From assembly GCA_039029275.1 (NCBI GenBank), contig JBCCGL010000002.1:318024-382023 (forward strand): a stretch of DNA of 64,000 nucleotides. The letters are read 5' to 3'. The notes below the pieces were generated by a model that ran no database searches, was not told the origin of the DNA, and worked only from the letters and a program-made list of their open reading frames with translations. The position numbers and the translations under genes are program-made. This DNA is from JBCCGL01 sp039029275. Its GTDB lineage: Bacteria; Pseudomonadota; Gammaproteobacteria; JBCCGL01. Below are positions 61,639 to 64,000 of the stretch, piece by piece (the stretch's first letter is position 1; each line of letters starts with the position of its first letter).

Positions 61639-63459
61639 GTGACAAAACCTCTGCTTATCAATGACGTCGTGTTGCGCGACGCGCACCAGTCGCTGTTTGC
61701 CACGCGCATGCGCACCGAAGACATGCTGCCTATCGCCGCCAGTCTCGACAAGATTGGTTATTGGGCACTGGAAACCTGGGGTGGGGCGACGTTCGATTCC
61801 TGTATTCGATTTTTGGGCGAGGATCCGTGGGAGCGCCTGCGACTGCTGAAGACGGAAACCCCTAACACAAAGCACATGATGCTGCTGCGCGGGCAAAACC
61901 TGCTCGGTTACCGCCATTACGCCGACGACGTGGTGCGCAAGTTCGTCGAGCGCGCGGCTGAAAACGGCATGGATGTATTCCGCATTTTTGATGCGATGAA
62001 CGACCCGCGCAATTTCGAAACAGCGGTGCAGGCTGCGATTGATTCGGGCAAGCATGCGCAGGGCACGATTTCGTACACGACCAGTCCGGTTCACAATGTC
62101 GACAACTGGGTTGATCTCGGCAAACAGCTTGAGGATTTGGGCTGCCACTCTATTTGCATCAAAGATATGGCCGGACTGCTTGCACCTTACACCGCAGAGG
62201 AGTTGGTCAAAAAACTCAAATCGAGCTGCGACGTGCCCATTGCTCTGCACTGCCACGCAACCACGGGATTGTCCAACGCTACGCTGTTGAAAGCATCGGA
62301 AGCGGGGATCGATATGGTCGACACCTCGATTTCGTCGATGAGCGGCACCTATGGCCACACCGCGACTGAAACAATGGTGGCGTCACTGCTTGGCACCGAG
62401 CGTGAAACCGGCCTCGATCTTCACGAGCTTGAGGAAATTGCCGCATACTTTCGCGAAGTCCGAAAAAAATACGCCAAGTTCGAAGGTGAATTAAAAGGCA
62501 TCGACTCGCGCATTCTCAACGCGCAGGTGCCGGGCGGAATGCTGACCAATATGGAAAACCAACTGCGCGAACAGGGCATGTCAGACAAGCTCGACGAGGT
62601 GCTGCAAGAAGTTCCGCGCGTGCGCGAAGACCTCGGTTACATTTCGCTGGTGACGCCCACGTCGCAGATTGTCGGAACGCAAGCGGTGCTCAACGTGATG
62701 AACGGGGAGCGCTACAAAATCATGACCAAAGAAACCAAAGGCGTACTGCTGGGCGAATACGGATCGACCCCCGCGCCAGTCGACACAGATCTGCAGGAAA
62801 AAGCCAAAGCGGGCGAGCACGAGGTGGTCACCTGTCGTCCGGCAGACTTGCTCCCGGACGAGTTGGACGCGCTCACCCAGGAACTCAAAAAACTCGCCGT
62901 CGCGCAGAAGTTTGAGTTGGCAAAAAACGTCGAGGAAGATGTGTTGATTCATGCGATGTTTCCGCAAGTCGGTCTCAAGTTTTTGCAAAACCGCGGCAAC
63001 CCCGAGGCGTTTGAACCCGCCCCGACGGGCGAAGAAGTCACCCAGCCAACGGCGGAACGTGTCGACAGCGACGCCAATATCGCAGCATCGCTTTATCAGG
63101 TGGTTGTTAACGGCAACCGCTATGACGTGGAAGTGAGCATGGGCGGTGAAGTGCGACATATCGGCCACGCTCAACCCGTCGCATCAGCGCCGGCAGCATC
63201 GGCACCGGAAGCAACGCCTGCCGAATCACAAACCAACGCTGGCGCAGAAGAAGCGCTTCCTTCTCCTTTGGCTGGCAGCGTTTTCAAAGTGCTCGTGTCG
63301 GAAGGGCAGCAGGTGCAGGCCGACGATGTGCTGATGGTGATGGAGGCAATGAAAATGGAAACCGAAGTTCGTTCGATCCGTGCCGGAAAAGTAACCCGGC
63401 TTGCCGTGCGCGAGGGTGATCAGGTCAAGCCGGGCGAGCCCCTGCTTTTTCTCGCCTAG
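61639..63459 (+). CDS. oadA: Oxaloacetate decarboxylase alpha subunit
   Basis: 606 residues from a GTG at 61639 (GAGGAGA ribosome-binding site nine bases upstream). The carboxyltransferase domain (about 1-290) has VVLRDAHQSLFATRMRTEDM, the metal-binding DAMNDPRNF and LHCHATTGLSNATLLKASEA. A PYC-OADA helical domain follows (about 300-470), then an Ala/Pro-rich linker and a biotinyl domain ending MVMEAMKMETEVRS with the biotinylated Lys. It decarboxylates oxaloacetate to pyruvate and passes CO2 through biotin to OadB, which pumps Na+ out. The frame extends upstream from 61558 but without a start of that quality. Confidence 0.96.
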   Translation: MTKPLLINDVVLRDAHQSLFATRMRTEDMLPIAASLDKIGYWALETWGGATFDSCIRFLGEDPWERLRLLKTETPNTKHMMLLRGQNLLGYRHYADDVVRKFVERAAENGMDVFRIFDAMNDPRNFETAVQAAIDSGKHAQGTISYTTSPVHNVDNWVDLGKQLEDLGCHSICIKDMAGLLAPYTAEELVKKLKSSCDVPIALHCHATTGLSNATLLKASEAGIDMVDTSISSMSGTYGHTATETMVASLLGTERETGLDLHELEEIAAYFREVRKKYAKFEGELKGIDSRILNAQVPGGMLTNMENQLREQGMSDKLDEVLQEVPRVREDLGYISLVTPTSQIVGTQAVLNVMNGERYKIMTKETKGVLLGEYGSTPAPVDTDLQEKAKAGEHEVVTCRPADLLPDELDALTQELKKLAVAQKFELAKNVEEDVLIHAMFPQVGLKFLQNRGNPEAFEPAPTGEEVTQPTAERVDSDANIAASLYQVVVNGNRYDVEVSMGGEVRHIGHAQPVASAPAASAPEATPAESQTNAGAEEALPSPLAGSVFKVLVSEGQQVQADDVLMVMEAMKMETEVRSIRAGKVTRLAVREGDQVKPGEPLLFLA

Positions 63460-63471
63460 TCGGTCAATAAA

Positions 63472-64000
63472 ATGGAAAGCGGATTCATCGATCTTTGGCA
63501 GGCCACAGGGCTTGCCAACTTTATCTGGCAACAACTGGTGATGATGGCAGTTGGCGGCCTCTTGATATTTCTCGCGATAAACAAAGGCTTTGAACCTTTA
63601 CTGCTTTTGCCGATTGGTTTTGGTGCCATTCTAACCAATATCCCGCTGGCCGGCATCGGCGGGCCGGACGGCTTGCTTGGCATTATTTACAAAGTCGGCG
63701 TCGAGACGGGAATCTTCCCGCTGCTGATTTTCATGGGCGTTGGCGCGCTCACTGACTTCAGCGCGCTGATCGCGATGCCGCGCACGCTGTTTCTTGGCGC
63801 TGCTGCACAGTTTGGGATTTTTGCTACCTTGCTCGGAGCGATTGCGTTGAACGCGATTCCCGGTTTTGAATTTTCCATGCAGGACGCAGCGGCAATCGCC
63901 ATCATCGGTGGGGCGGATGGTCCGACGGCGATTTTTCTTGCCTCGCGTTTAGCGCCCGATTTGCTCGGCGCGATAGCCGTAGCAGCCTATTCGTATATGG
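63472..64000 (+). CDS. oadB: Oxaloacetate decarboxylase beta subunit (partial)
   Basis: The frame runs open to the window end (176 residues seen). It begins MESGFIDLWQATGLANFIWQ, followed by hydrophobic helices (GGLLIFLAINKGFEPLLLLP, FPLLIFMGVGALTDFSALI) and the conserved IIGGADGPTAIFLASRLAPD, which carries the Asp that takes part in Na+ coupling. It is the membrane pump of the complex that turns oxaloacetate decarboxylation into a Na+ gradient. It starts 12 bases after oadA. About 250 residues should lie beyond the window. Confidence 0.95.
   Translation, partial: MESGFIDLWQATGLANFIWQQLVMMAVGGLLIFLAINKGFEPLLLLPIGFGAILTNIPLAGIGGPDGLLGIIYKVGVETGIFPLLIFMGVGALTDFSALIAMPRTLFLGAAAQFGIFATLLGAIALNAIPGFEFSMQDAAAIAIIGGADGPTAIFLASRLAPDLLGAIAVAAYSYM

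Overview
The window reads as one contiguous piece of a mid-GC, almost certainly marine, gammaproteobacterial chromosome. The general gene set fits this: Fur-type operators, ArgA, UbiX, RmuC, HlyU, a Na+-pumping oxaloacetate decarboxylase, GlyGly-CTERM proteins, and routes for 2-aminoethylphosphonate, choline sulfate and possibly DMSP. I cannot name the genus. There is no tRNA, rRNA, CRISPR, prophage or intact insertion sequence. Most of the sequence is dense and operonic; the region 54.0-56.7 kb is clearly accessory and 60.4-61.1 kb is a repeat array.

1-6.4 kb: the end of a receiver-domain protein, then a translationally coupled five-gene minus-strand operon (FecB/FecC/FecE-like importer, a pseudoazurin-like cupredoxin and an ATP-grasp ligase). 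A strong Fur-box match lies in the divergent promoter shared with a GNAT gene. A second Fur-box match precedes an Lrp/AsnC regulator. 6.6-10.8 kb: radical SAM protein, an exported protein, Trm112, RmuC, Nudix. 10.7-17 kb: a complete phosphonate mineralisation unit: LysR regulator, divergent PhnW, PhnA and PhnY, which take 2-aminoethylphosphonate via phosphonoacetaldehyde and phosphonoacetate to acetate and phosphate, followed by an amidase.

17.2-24.4 kb: the most unusual genes. One is an 1867-residue exported protein that joins a PA14 domain, a copper-radical (galactose/glyoxal oxidase-type) domain, discoidin, PKD, a beta-propeller, a di-heme peroxidase, a second discoidin domain, calcium-binding repeats and a GlyGly-CTERM anchor. 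It is followed by a YtkA-like/MauG-like fusion. A split version of that fusion lies at 35.5-39.1 kb beside a second GlyGly-CTERM protein. Between them are maeB, the pyruvate dehydrogenase operon aceE-aceF-lpd, an amidinotransferase-like enzyme and mtaB.

39-54 kb: ubiX, a Lon-N-domain protein, argA, a double HtrA-like protease, an FAD hydroxylase, HlyU, GFA and SDR proteins, a CmcJ-like oxygenase, a DddP-like M24 enzyme, an acyl-CoA ligase and choline-sulfatase. 54.0-56.4 kb: a chromosomal array of integron gene cassettes without a visible integrase (four attC-like sites, all in the same orientation), including a miniature EF-Ts-like gene interrupted by a stop codon. 56.7-64 kb: a GST, an ADP-forming acyl-CoA synthetase divergent from a CaiD-like hydratase, a five-copy tandem array with an exact 152-bp period, and the start of oadG-oadA-oadB, which runs off the window.
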